A DNA stretch of 12,778 bases from Armatimonadota bacterium. Lineage in GTDB: Bacteria; Armatimonadota; Chthonomonadetes; Chthonomonadales; Chthonomonadaceae. A program made the translations under genes and the position numbers. The notes under the pieces were generated by a model, which made no database searches, was not told the origin of the DNA, and saw nothing but the letters and a program-made list of their open reading frames with translations. The DNA lies in assembly GCA_026392135.1 (NCBI GenBank), contig JAPLCR010000603.1, positions 1-12,778 on the forward strand. The letters run 5' to 3'. Shown one piece after another: positions 7,251 through 12,778 of the stretch (positions within the stretch are counted from its first letter, which is position 1; every line of letters starts with the position of its first letter).

Positions 7251-8665
7251 TGCTGGAACTCAGTTGCTTTGTGGCGGGGGAGGCTATCTCCTCTAGCGAA
7301 ACCCTCTCGGTAATCAACCCCTACAACAAGGAAGTCGTTGGAATTGTGACGATTGCGAATAGAACCCATGTTGAAGCCGCTATTCAATCTGCGCTCTCCT
7401 ACCGCTCGACGCTTACCCGCTATCAGCGTTACGATATTCTGATGCGCGTTCGACAGAGCCTGCAAGCGAGGGCGGAGGAGTTCGCGCAACTGATAACGGC
7501 GGAGACGGGACTCGCCATTCGAGAGGCGCGGTACGAGTTGGGGAGGTGCGCGGATGTTTTAATGTTCGCGGCGCATGAGGCGATGCGTGACGACGGACAG
7601 ACCTTTTCGGGCGATGTCTCGCCGATTGGGAAGTCGCGCAAAATCGTCACGACCCGTGAACCTCACGCGCTCGTCGTCGCGATAACCCCCTTTAATCACC
7701 CTATGAATCAGGTTCTGCACAAACTGGCTCCGGCGGTGGCGGCGGGCGCTCCGCTCATCCTCAAGCCCTCCGAAAAGACCCCCCTCTGCGCCCTGCAACT
7801 CGCGCAACTGTTCTATGAGGCGGGTTTGCCTCCGCAGAGCCTCAGCGTTCTGCTAGGGCGCACGGAGGAGGTGGCGACTCCGCTGGTTCAAGACTCGCGT
7901 GTGGAGGTACTGGCGTTTACGGGGAGTGTGAGCGTGGGCAAGACGATTGCGAAGACGGCGGGGTACAAAAAACTGGTTCTGGAACTGGGCGGTAACGACC
8001 CGCTCATCGTTCTGGAGGACGCAGACCTCGACCTTGCGGCGACTCTTGCTTGTGAAGGCTCTTTCCGAAACTCCGGTCAACGTTGCACCGCGATAAAGCG
8101 GATACTGGTTCAAGAGAGCGTTCGAGAGGAGTTCACAGAGCGCATGGTGGAGCGGGCGAAGACGTACCTTTACGGCGACCCTACAGACCCCGCGACAGTG
8201 GTGGGAACCGTGATTGACGAAGCGTCGGCTATCCGCCTTGAGGCGGTAGTTCAGAAGGCGGCGGCGCAGGGCGCGAAGGTTCTTCTAGGGGGAACGCGGC
8301 GCGGTGCTCTTCTTGCGCCTACCGTGATAGCCTGCGTTCCCCGCGACGCGGATATGATTGTTCAGGAGTCTTTCGGACCCCTCGCGCCTATTCTCGGCGT
8401 ACGAGACCTCGAAGACGCGGTGGAGTTTTCCAACTCTAGCGGCTACGGGTTGTCGGCGGCTATCGTCACTCGCGACATTGGTAAGGCGGTGTGGGGCGTA
8501 AAAAACCTGCGGGTGGGCATGGTGAACATCAACGATGTTCCGTCCTATCGCGTGGAGAGCCAACCCTTCGGCGGCGTAAAAGATAGCGGACTCGGCGTGA
8601 AAGAGGGGGTCATTGAGACTATGCGCTACATGACCTATGTCAAGACGTTCTCTATCCCGTGGTAA
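7250..8665 (+). CDS. phnY: Phosphonoacetaldehyde dehydrogenase
   Basis: NAD-dependent aldehyde dehydrogenase of 471 residues, expected to oxidise phosphonoacetaldehyde to phosphonoacetate. ALDH landmarks are all present: oxyanion-hole Asn149 in TPFNHPMNQ, cofactor Lys172 in LKPSE, general base Glu245 in LELGGNDP, and the catalytic Cys279 in NSGQRCTAIKR. The QRCTAIKR context is typical of the phosphonate/glyceraldehyde-3-phosphate-like ALDH branch, where Arg and Lys near the cysteine contact the phosphonate. The ATG at 7250 overlaps the original phnA stop (TAATG) and is preceded by GGAGG, so the intact operon would have been translationally coupled. In the broken phnA, ribosomes stop about 94 nt earlier, which may lower PhnY yield. 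Assignment rests on motifs plus the phosphonate neighbours. A related semialdehyde dehydrogenase role is the alternative. Confidence 0.85.
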   Translation: MLELSCFVAGEAISSSETLSVINPYNKEVVGIVTIANRTHVEAAIQSALSYRSTLTRYQRYDILMRVRQSLQARAEEFAQLITAETGLAIREARYELGRCADVLMFAAHEAMRDDGQTFSGDVSPIGKSRKIVTTREPHALVVAITPFNHPMNQVLHKLAPAVAAGAPLILKPSEKTPLCALQLAQLFYEAGLPPQSLSVLLGRTEEVATPLVQDSRVEVLAFTGSVSVGKTIAKTAGYKKLVLELGGNDPLIVLEDADLDLAATLACEGSFRNSGQRCTAIKRILVQESVREEFTERMVERAKTYLYGDPTDPATVVGTVIDEASAIRLEAVVQKAAAQGAKVLLGGTRRGALLAPTVIACVPRDADMIVQESFGPLAPILGVRDLEDAVEFSNSSGYGLSAAIVTRDIGKAVWGVKNLRVGMVNINDVPSYRVESQPFGGVKDSGLGVKEGVIETMRYMTYVKTFSIPW

Positions 8666-8687
8666 TGGGAAGATATTTGGTGGGCGA

Positions 8688-8716
8688 TTGACAATGTGTC
8701 GCTTTTATGCTACAAT
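8688..8716 (+). promoter_or_regulatory. Near-consensus promoter of the toxin-antitoxin module
   Basis: TTGACA (8688-8693) and TACAAT (8711-8716) are spaced by 17 nt, with a TGC extended -10 element (8708-8710). This is the best sigma-70-type promoter in the window. It lies 22 nt after the phnY stop and about 80 nt before the toxin ATG. Confidence 0.75.
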
Positions 8717-8729
8717 TAAACCATTAATT
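8714..8729. promoter_or_regulatory. Candidate antitoxin operator
   Basis: The dyad AATTAA-N4-TTAATT overlaps the -10 element and the predicted start region. HigA-type antitoxins usually repress their own promoter at such short palindromes, so this is a plausible autorepression site. Its AT-rich nature makes chance occurrence possible. Confidence 0.4.
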
Positions 8730-8797
8730 TTGATATAGGGAGATATAGACCAGTATGCACTGCGAAACAAAAAAGACGTTTGGAAAGAGGAAATCAA

Positions 8798-9106
8798 ATG
8801 GAATACGATGTTTACTTATCAGAGGCGGTAAAGGCATGGATTGTGACTATTAAGGACAAAACGACCCAAGCGCGTATTTCGCGTAGAATTGACCAACTTG
8901 AACGTGGGCTATTTGGCGACAGAAAAAGTATAGGCGACGGTGTTTATGAACTTCGACTCGATTTCGGACCGGGCTACAGAGTCTATTATGCGATTGATGG
9001 GTTAAAGAAGATTGTCTTGCTAGGCGGAAGCGACAAAAGTAGCCAATCGAAAGCAACCGAGCAGGCGAAACGCTTCTGGGATGAGTATCGAAGTGCTATA
9101 GATTGA
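8798..9106 (+). CDS. higB: RelE/ParE-superfamily toxin, HigB-like (phage Gp49-like)
   Basis: Small toxin of 102 residues, resembling the 'addiction module killer protein' group (TIGR02683) of the RelE/ParE superfamily; members typically act as ribosome-dependent mRNA interferases. Visible family features are the Ala-Arg-Ile-x-Arg-Arg-Ile-Asp helix (ARISRRID), DGVYELRLDFGPGYRVYY in the middle, and LLGGSDKSSQ near the C-terminus. The Arg and Tyr residues there are the conserved surface of the group. The reading frame extends upstream to a TTG at 8780, but the ATG at 8798 is preceded by GGAAAGAGG, part of which would otherwise be coding, so the ATG is used. The toxin gene comes first and the antitoxin follows 20 nt later, the order typical of HigBA. 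Toxicity is inferred. Confidence 0.85.
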   Translation: MEYDVYLSEAVKAWIVTIKDKTTQARISRRIDQLERGLFGDRKSIGDGVYELRLDFGPGYRVYYAIDGLKKIVLLGGSDKSSQSKATEQAKRFWDEYRSAID

Positions 9107-9126
9107 GGTATTGAGAAAGAAATACT

Positions 9127-9405
9127 ATGAAACTACAACGTTTTGACGAAATACTCTACAAAGAACTCCAAGACAGGGAGTTCGCTATCGCCTACCTTGA
9201 AGACGCTTTAAGCGAAAGCACGGAGGAGTTTTTAATAGCTCTGCGTAAATACGTTCAAGCGAATCAGGGGATGACGAAATGCGCTGAGGCGGCGAGTATA
9301 AACCGCGAAGCCCTCTATCGTATGCTGTCGGAGAAGGGCAACCCTGAACTAGATTCGCTCACCGCTATTCTCACCGCTTGCGGCTTCAAACTCAGGGTCG
9401 CTTGA
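9127..9405 (+). CDS. higA: HigA-like helix-turn-helix antitoxin
   Basis: The 92-residue protein resembles the 'addiction module antidote' group (TIGR02684). The C-terminal half is a Cro/HigA-type helix-turn-helix: LIALRKYVQANQG, then MTKCAEAASINREALYRML, then a terminal NPELDSLTAILTACG segment, the usual pattern of this family. The N-terminus (about residues 1-30) is likely the toxin-binding part. It starts at ATG 9127, with GAGAAAG as a modest ribosome site, 20 nt after the toxin stop, so the two share one transcript. It probably neutralises the toxin and represses the promoter at 8688. It ends 34 nt before the convergent dehydrogenase gene, and no clear terminator lies between. Confidence 0.85.
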   Translation: MKLQRFDEILYKELQDREFAIAYLEDALSESTEEFLIALRKYVQANQGMTKCAEAASINREALYRMLSEKGNPELDSLTAILTACGFKLRVA

Positions 9406-9439
9406 ACTTGTACACGGCTCGCTAGACCTCTAAAAAGCG

Positions 9440-10162
9440 CTACCAGTCGTACCGCTCGCCCCTGTGCGTCATGTAGAGGTACTCCGGTTTTGGTCTATCC
9501 AACACGGTAGCGAGAATATCCAGCGCGGTGTCATAAGGCTCCTGAGCCGCGTCCACATTAAGTTCGCCGTGCATATAGGTTCGCACCCAGCCGGGGTCGA
9601 TAAGATAGACTTCAACGCCTTGCCGACGCGCATGATTGGCAAGAATAACGGTCTCTACATTGAGCGCCGACTTGGACATACAGTATCCGTAACGCGCTGT
9701 GCGGTCGATTCTCCTAGACTGTTCCATACTGCCTGCCTCGGAGGAGATATTGATTAGTTTCTTGAGGCTTCCTTTGCAGAGATGCCCAAAGAGAGCTTGA
9801 GCCACTCGTAGAGGACCTACCGCATTGACATTGTAGACCTGTAGCATCTGCGAGAAGTCCATGGGGTCGCTCAGTGTGGCGGTATAGTCGCCAAGTATGC
9901 CTGCGTTATTGATGAGGATGTCGAGAGAGGTGCAACCCTCTCGCACTTTGTCTGCGGCGCGCATTACCGAAACGTCGCTACTCACATCGAGCGGAATACG
10001 CCTCAAGCGTGAGCCGTACTCTTGAGCAATCTCGTTTAGTCCCATAGGGTCTAGCCCAAACTCTCCAGCGAAGACACGAAAGCCGCGCTCCAGTAAAACC
10101 TTCGTCAACCCCATCCCCAAACCTCGGTCTGCCCCGGTCACAAAAGCACTTAACTCGGTCAC
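9440..10162 (-). CDS. Short-chain dehydrogenase/reductase (SDR)
   Basis: Classical cytoplasmic SDR of 240 residues. The cofactor motif is TGADRGLG (9-16), the structural NNAG is at 85-88, the catalytic Ser lies in NISSEAG (Ser140/141), and the Tyr-x3-Lys pair is Tyr160 and Lys164 (YCMSK). An NVNAVGP segment (111-117) supplies the fourth tetrad Asn. An Asp-Pro-Gly-Trp-Val stretch follows, as in the C-factor/sniffer-like carbonyl reductase branch. The start is GTG at 10162, with AAGGAA a few bases upstream; no strong promoter was found. The gene stands alone, convergent with the toxin-antitoxin module and downstream of the cysK terminator. The substrate cannot be inferred. Confidence 0.85.
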   Translation of the reverse strand: MTELSAFVTGADRGLGMGLTKVLLERGFRVFAGEFGLDPMGLNEIAQEYGSRLRRIPLDVSSDVSVMRAADKVREGCTSLDILINNAGILGDYTATLSDPMDFSQMLQVYNVNAVGPLRVAQALFGHLCKGSLKKLINISSEAGSMEQSRRIDRTARYGYCMSKSALNVETVILANHARRQGVEVYLIDPGWVRTYMHGELNVDAAQEPYDTALDILATVLDRPKPEYLYMTHRGERYDW

Positions 10163-10255
10163 TGTTTCCTTGTCCTTCTATAACTCATTTTCAACCCAAT
10201 GTGTCTGTCTATGTCTGTTCGTGGGCACACTCCGGTTTTCCTTCCTCCCAAAATA

Positions 10256-10292
10256 GAAATCCCCTCTTCCTGATGATGAGAGAGGGGATTTC
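10256..10292 (-). terminator. Rho-independent terminator of the rrf2-cysK operon
   Basis: GAAATCCCCTCT (10256-10267) pairs with AGAGGGGATTTC (10281-10292) as a perfect 12-bp stem with a 13-nt loop. On the minus strand the stem ends in TTTC and is followed by TATTTTGG, giving a U-rich tail. It lies 26 nt after the cysK stop. Confidence 0.8.
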
Positions 10293-10317
10293 AAAGAGGC
10301 ACACGTTTGAGAGGGCA

Positions 10318-11259
10318 TTAGCCCTCAGCAGTGTAGATGTTGTAGGTGGGAGTGGAGAGATACCGTTCACCCGTAGAAGGGGCAACTGTCACAATCAGCT
10401 TGCCTTCGTTTTCAGGACGCTTTGCGACCTGTATTGCTGCCCAGACGTTGCCGCCTGTAGAGATACCGGCGAAGATACCCTCCTCTTTTGCAAGTCGCCG
10501 TGCCATATCCATTGCGTCAGAAGCCTCTATGGTAAGCACCTCATCATAGATATCTGTGTTCAGGATAGTGGGCACGAACCCTGCGCCAATTCCCTGAATG
10601 GGGTGGGGTCCACGCGGTTTTCCGCTCAAGACGGCAGAGGTAGCTGGCTCTACGGCAATCGCTTTGAATTCAGGGCGGCGCGCTTTGATAACTTCGCTCA
10701 CTCCGGTAATCGTTCCACCTGTACCTACTCCTGCGATAAAGATGTCTATTTTGCCATCTGTGTCACGCCAAATCTCTTCGGCAGTAGTTTTGCGATGAAT
10801 AGCCGGATTTGCTGGATTATTGAACTGTTGGGGCATGAAGTATTTTACAGGGTCGGAGGCGGCTATCTCTTCAGCGCGTCGAATGGCTCCGGGCATACCC
10901 TCCGAGCCGGGGGTCAGCACGATCTCTGCACCGAGTGCGCGTAGTAGAGCACGACGCTCCGAGGACATCGTTTCAGGCATAACGAGTTGGCAATGGTAGC
11001 CCTTCACGGCGGCGGCGAAGGCAATTGCTATCCCAGTATTGCCGCTAGTGGGTTCGATAATCACCATACCGGGCTTTAGGGCTCCGCTCTGCTCTCCTGC
11101 TTCGAGCATGGCGTTCCCGATGCGGTCTTTGACGCTAGAGAGGGGGTTGAAGTACTCAAGTTTGACAGCGATGGTCGCTTTTGCGCCGTCGGTTACTCTA
11201 TTTAGGCGAACGAGTGGTGTATTTCCGATAAGTTCAATGACGTTGTTGTAGATGGGCAT
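10318..11259 (-). CDS. cysK: Cysteine synthase A (O-acetylserine sulfhydrylase)
   Basis: PLP enzyme that makes cysteine from O-acetylserine and sulfide in the cytoplasm. The 313-residue length is standard. The PLP lysine is Lys44 in NPLSSVKDRIG, the substrate loop is TSGNTG (71-76), and the phosphate-cradle loop GVGTGGTITG is at 177-186. An IQGIGAGFVP segment, also characteristic, follows. The ATG at 11259 has GGAGA about 8 nt upstream. It lies 45 nt downstream of the Rrf2 regulator gene on the same strand with no terminator between, so the two form an operon. In Bacillus subtilis CysK also binds the Rrf2 regulator CymR and helps it repress, so a second regulatory job is plausible. Function is firm from motifs; cystathionine beta-synthase-type activity is less likely because no CBS domain is present. 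Confidence 0.93.
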   Translation of the reverse strand: MPIYNNVIELIGNTPLVRLNRVTDGAKATIAVKLEYFNPLSSVKDRIGNAMLEAGEQSGALKPGMVIIEPTSGNTGIAIAFAAAVKGYHCQLVMPETMSSERRALLRALGAEIVLTPGSEGMPGAIRRAEEIAASDPVKYFMPQQFNNPANPAIHRKTTAEEIWRDTDGKIDIFIAGVGTGGTITGVSEVIKARRPEFKAIAVEPATSAVLSGKPRGPHPIQGIGAGFVPTILNTDIYDEVLTIEASDAMDMARRLAKEEGIFAGISTGGNVWAAIQVAKRPENEGKLIVTVAPSTGERYLSTPTYNIYTAEG

Positions 11260-11304
11260 AAGGATGTCTCCAGTGTATAGTTAAGATGCAAACACAACCG
11301 AAAA

Positions 11305-11760
11305 TCAGATACTTGGCATGAAGCTCAGCGAATCGTTGATACTCTGTTTACGCCGAACAAGGTCTGAGAGTGTACTAGCGTTCAGTTGGGATGTGAGAAG
11401 TGCCTCCGCCTTCTCCTCAAATTCACGAACTACCCACAACATGGAGGCAGATTCGTAGTCTATTGGCTCCGAATCCTGATGACTTGTGACCAGTTTGTCT
11501 TCACGCAAGACTGCCCTTGCTATGTCCTCTACTGTGATTCTTTCTGCCGGACGTGCGAGCGTGTAGCCCCCTCCGGCACCGCGCACACTTCGTACAATGC
11601 CGGCACTCTTTAACGAGGCAAGAATCTGGTCGAGGTAAGGACCTGGTATCTCCTGCCGCGCCGCAATTTCGCGACTTTGGCACGCCATATCCTTGGGCTG
11701 TGTAGCAAGGTCGGCGGCAGCGCATAACGCATAGCGCAGTTTAGAGTTAAAAAAGGACAT
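11305..11760 (-). CDS. Rrf2-family transcriptional regulator, CymR-like (no Fe-S cysteines)
   Basis: Winged-helix regulator of 151 residues. The recognition-helix region IPGPYLDQIL (38-47) and the wing SVRGAGGGYTLAR (58-70) are classic Rrf2 features, followed by the usual ITVEDIARAV dimer segment. The three closely spaced cysteines that bind a cluster in IscR are absent; the only cysteines are Cys13 and Cys27. This matches the cluster-free CymR type that controls cysteine synthesis. The ATG at 11760 begins the family-like MSFFNSKLRYAL. A TTG at 11784 is in frame but lacks support. It sits directly upstream of cysK. Likely role: repressor of its own operon and of sulfur-assimilation genes in response to cysteine status, possibly with CysK as partner. 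The CymR role is inference; generic Rrf2 membership is certain. Confidence 0.85.
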   Translation of the reverse strand: MSFFNSKLRYALCAAADLATQPKDMACQSREIAARQEIPGPYLDQILASLKSAGIVRSVRGAGGGYTLARPAERITVEDIARAVLREDKLVTSHQDSEPIDYESASMLWVVREFEEKAEALLTSQLNASTLSDLVRRKQSINDSLSFMPSI

Positions 11761-11825
11761 GGAGAGATCCTGTCTGGTATTCAAAAGGTTGACGGTAAAC
11801 GGCTCAATCTGTGTCTACACGAGGG

Positions 11826-11845
11826 AAGATAAATTTGACTATCTT
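11826..11845. promoter_or_regulatory. Candidate Rrf2 operator
   Basis: AAGATA and TATCTT form a 6-bp dyad with an 8-nt spacer, placed just downstream of the predicted start of transcription (about 11848). The position suits autorepression by the adjacent Rrf2 protein. The sequence does not obviously match the published CymR consensus. Confidence 0.35.
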
Positions 11846-11854
11846 GATGTGATA

Positions 11855-11884
11855 AGTATACTATTCAAATGCTTGCGATGTCAA
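11855..11884 (-). promoter_or_regulatory. Promoter of the rrf2-cysK operon
   Basis: On the minus strand TTGACA (11879-11884) and TATACT (11855-11860) are 18 nt apart, a perfect -35 and a five-of-six -10. The -10 lies in the perfect 8-bp palindrome AGTATACT (11855-11862), which could itself be a protein site. The leader to the ATG is about 88 nt. Confidence 0.65.
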
Positions 11885-11910
11885 TTATTTTGAAGCAAGT
11901 GGAAGTTTGA

Positions 11911-12318
11911 AAAGCCTGCCTCTTAAACTTTGCTGCCAGTGAACGGTTTTGGGAAATTTGGCGACGGGCTTGGGTTAGGGTAGCCAGGCAGAAACGGATG
12001 CGCTTTAGCAGGTGCGTTCTGGCTCTTGCCGGAGATACCTAGTAGTTGGGCGTACACGCTGGGTAACCAACGCATAGAGGGCAATAAGAGCGCAAGCGAA
12101 GTGGCAACAAGGTAGCATGAGGCTCTGGTTCCCTTCTTCTTGCGGACGGCGGCTACGGTAGTGCCGCCTCTATGAGGTTAACCGAGGGCTTTGCGTGCGG
12201 CAAAATGTGCTGGCTTGCCAAGAACCGACAAGACCTGATGTGGGAGGAGGCGCGGCTTCGCACTCCGTTTCAGGTGCGGAGAGCGATGCCAGTAATGATT
12301 CGCTATAGACGACTATAG
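11911..12318 (+). pseudogene. Decayed DDE-type transposase fragment
   Basis: Between the rrf2 promoter and the terminator at 12356 there is no intact gene, but one plus frame holds two transposase-like pieces. The first, about 11911-12039, reads SERFWEIWRRAW and then a basic VRVARQKRMRFSRCVLAL stretch before two stops, resembling the start of an IS4-like transposase. The second is open from 12121 to the stop at 12316-12318 and reads GSLLLADGGYGSAASMRL then CWLAKNRQDLMW. The LLLADGGYG motif is the segment around the second catalytic Asp of many IS4-like DDE transposases. Stops at 12040-12045, 12064-12066, 12085-12087 and 12118-12120, and the short span, show that it is dead and internally deleted. 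No terminal repeats were recognised. The family is tentative. Confidence 0.5.
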
Positions 12319-12355
12319 CTATCTAAACATCAACTAAGGAAAACCACAAAGCAAA

Positions 12356-12384
12356 AAGCAGACTGGAGATTCTCCAGTCTGCTT
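12356..12384 (-). terminator. Strong hairpin terminator after the 70-residue ORF
   Basis: AAGCAGACTGGAGA (12356-12369) and TCTCCAGTCTGCTT (12371-12384) are perfect 14-nt complements around one base, so about 12 bp can pair. On the minus strand a TTTTT run (12353-12357) ends the stem. It lies 29 nt after the stop of the small ORF, which supports that ORF being transcribed. Confidence 0.8.
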
Positions 12385-12413
12385 ACAAAGAAAAAACCTT
12401 GAGCGATAGCAAC

Positions 12414-12626
12414 CTAAGACACCCCGCTTACCAACTCCTCATAGCGCATTACAGGCGCACTCCGTCGATGCAAGGTCTCTGCGGGTTGCTCTTCAGTAGA
12501 CACAATCTGCAAGCGAACACACTGACCGGGCTTGAACGGGAGAATAGCAGGCGAAAGAAGAATCAGAGAACCATCGGGCGCGATCATCGCCTCTGCAGTC
12601 GTTTTTGTTTCATTGTACTGTTTCAT
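12414..12626 (-). CDS. Small hypothetical protein, possibly AbrB/antitoxin-like
   Basis: Unrecognised 70-residue protein. It begins at an ATG with AAAAGGAT 8-9 nt upstream and ends just before a strong terminator, two signs that it is a real gene. The segment IAPDGSLILLSPAILPFKPGQ (about residues 15-35) reads like the beta-hairpin 'x-G-x-L-x-L-P-x-x-hydrophobic...K-P-G' pattern of AbrB/MazE-type DNA-binding antitoxins, but the match is by eye and weak. The C-terminus is charged (RRSAPVMRYEELV), as in antitoxin tails. It follows the ISL3-like transposase stop by 20 nt on the same strand, so the two may be cotranscribed. No toxin gene follows. Function unknown. Confidence 0.6.
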   Translation of the reverse strand: MKQYNETKTTAEAMIAPDGSLILLSPAILPFKPGQCVRLQIVSTEEQPAETLHRRSAPVMRYEELVSGVS

Positions 12627-12646
12627 TATCTATTATCCTTTTGGGT

Positions 12647-12778
12647 CTATAGGCTTTCGTGTGGGTATAGGTCAAGTTTTCCAAGAAAGAAGAGAATAGC
12701 GACCCTGAAATTGTCAAACTTTCTATAGCCTCTGGCGTTCGCCTTAATGAGTTGTATCTGGCTGTTCAAGCCTTCCGC
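12647..12778 (-). CDS. ISL3-like (IS204/IS1001/IS1096/IS1165) transposase, C-terminal end
   Basis: The last 43 codons of a minus-strand gene enter from the right edge and stop at TAG 12647-12649. The residues read AEGLNSQIQLIKANARGYR and then KFDNFRVAILFFLG. The pattern E-G-x-N-x-x-I-x-x-I-K-x-x-A-R-G-Y-R-x-x-x-N-F-R is the conserved C-terminal block of ISL3-family DDE transposases and includes the final catalytic Glu. The frame has no defects in the visible part. The element's terminal inverted repeat was not identified. The end of the IS may lie in the gap up to the small ORF or beyond it. Confidence 0.8.
   Translation of the reverse strand, partial: AEGLNSQIQLIKANARGYRKFDNFRVAILFFLGKLDLYPHESL

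Noticed and set aside
10201..10944. 247-codon plus-strand frame
   Set aside because: It is antisense to cysK and its terminator, is very rich in Cys and Ser, has no family resemblance, and runs through a hairpin. It is a shadow of cysK.
11923..12177. 85-codon open minus frame ending in a Pro-rich tail, with a hydrophobic LVATSLALLLPS stretch
   Set aside because: It has no good start or ribosome site and lies opposite the transposase fossil, whose plus-strand LLLADGGYG match explains the coding-like bias better.
11930..12330. Structured non-coding RNA (RNase P RNA, tmRNA, group II intron)
   Set aside because: None of the conserved sequence blocks of these RNAs is visible, and the transposase-like translation accounts for the region.
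12646..12675. Minus-strand TTGACC-N18-TATAGA promoter for the small ORF
   Set aside because: It lies inside the transposase coding end, and the start point would fall almost on the ribosome site. Probably chance.
12399..12728. 109-codon plus-strand frame
   Set aside because: It overlaps, in antisense, both the small ORF and the ISL3-like transposase end, which have clear support on the minus strand.

Overview
This is a bacterial window of roughly balanced GC with Shine-Dalgarno-type starts and recognisable -35/-10 promoters. The organism is uncertain. A Tat-exported Gfo/Idh/MocA oxidoreductase is typical of Planctomycetota, Armatimonadota, Acidobacteriota and Verrucomicrobiota, so a member of one of those groups is a reasonable but weak inference. 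No rRNA, tRNA or CRISPR array was seen.

Layout, left to right. (1) 1-152 holds no gene. (2) 153-3333, minus strand: a promoter drives an AAA ATPase gene and an HNH nuclease gene that overlap by 4 nt, a Septu-like (PtuA/PtuB) anti-phage pair. A 2-keto-3-deoxygluconate kinase gene follows 32 nt downstream. (3) 3533-4864, plus strand: a Tat-secreted Gfo/Idh/MocA protein, closed by a 12-bp hairpin. (4) 4948-8665, plus strand: a tight three-gene aminophosphonate operon made of an HpnW-type FAD amine oxidase, phosphonoacetate hydrolase PhnA and phosphonoacetaldehyde dehydrogenase PhnY. No PhnW transaminase is present, so the FAD enzyme is the likely entry step. The phnA gene is broken by an internal deletion with a frameshift. 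(5) 8688-9405, plus strand: a HigB/HigA-type toxin-antitoxin module with a near-consensus promoter and an overlapping dyad. (6) 9440-10162, minus strand: a short-chain dehydrogenase. (7) 10256-11884, minus strand: an Rrf2 regulator without iron-sulfur cysteines directly upstream of cysK, resembling the CymR-CysK cysteine control pair of Firmicutes, with its own promoter and terminator. (8) 11911-12778: mobile-element debris. It contains a decayed DDE transposase (plus strand), then on the minus strand the C-terminus of an ISL3-like transposase entering from the right edge, a 70-residue ORF and a strong terminator.

Intended chemistry of region 4: (N-methyl-)2-aminoethylphosphonate is oxidised to phosphonoacetaldehyde (FAD enzyme), then to phosphonoacetate (PhnY), then split into acetate and phosphate (PhnA). 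As written, the last step lacks its final metal-binding histidine. The window therefore shows an accessory region with defence, addiction and IS material scattered among catabolic genes. The most distinctive items are the Septu-like pair, the transaminase-free phosphonate operon with its recent lesion, and the cluster-free Rrf2-CysK pair.
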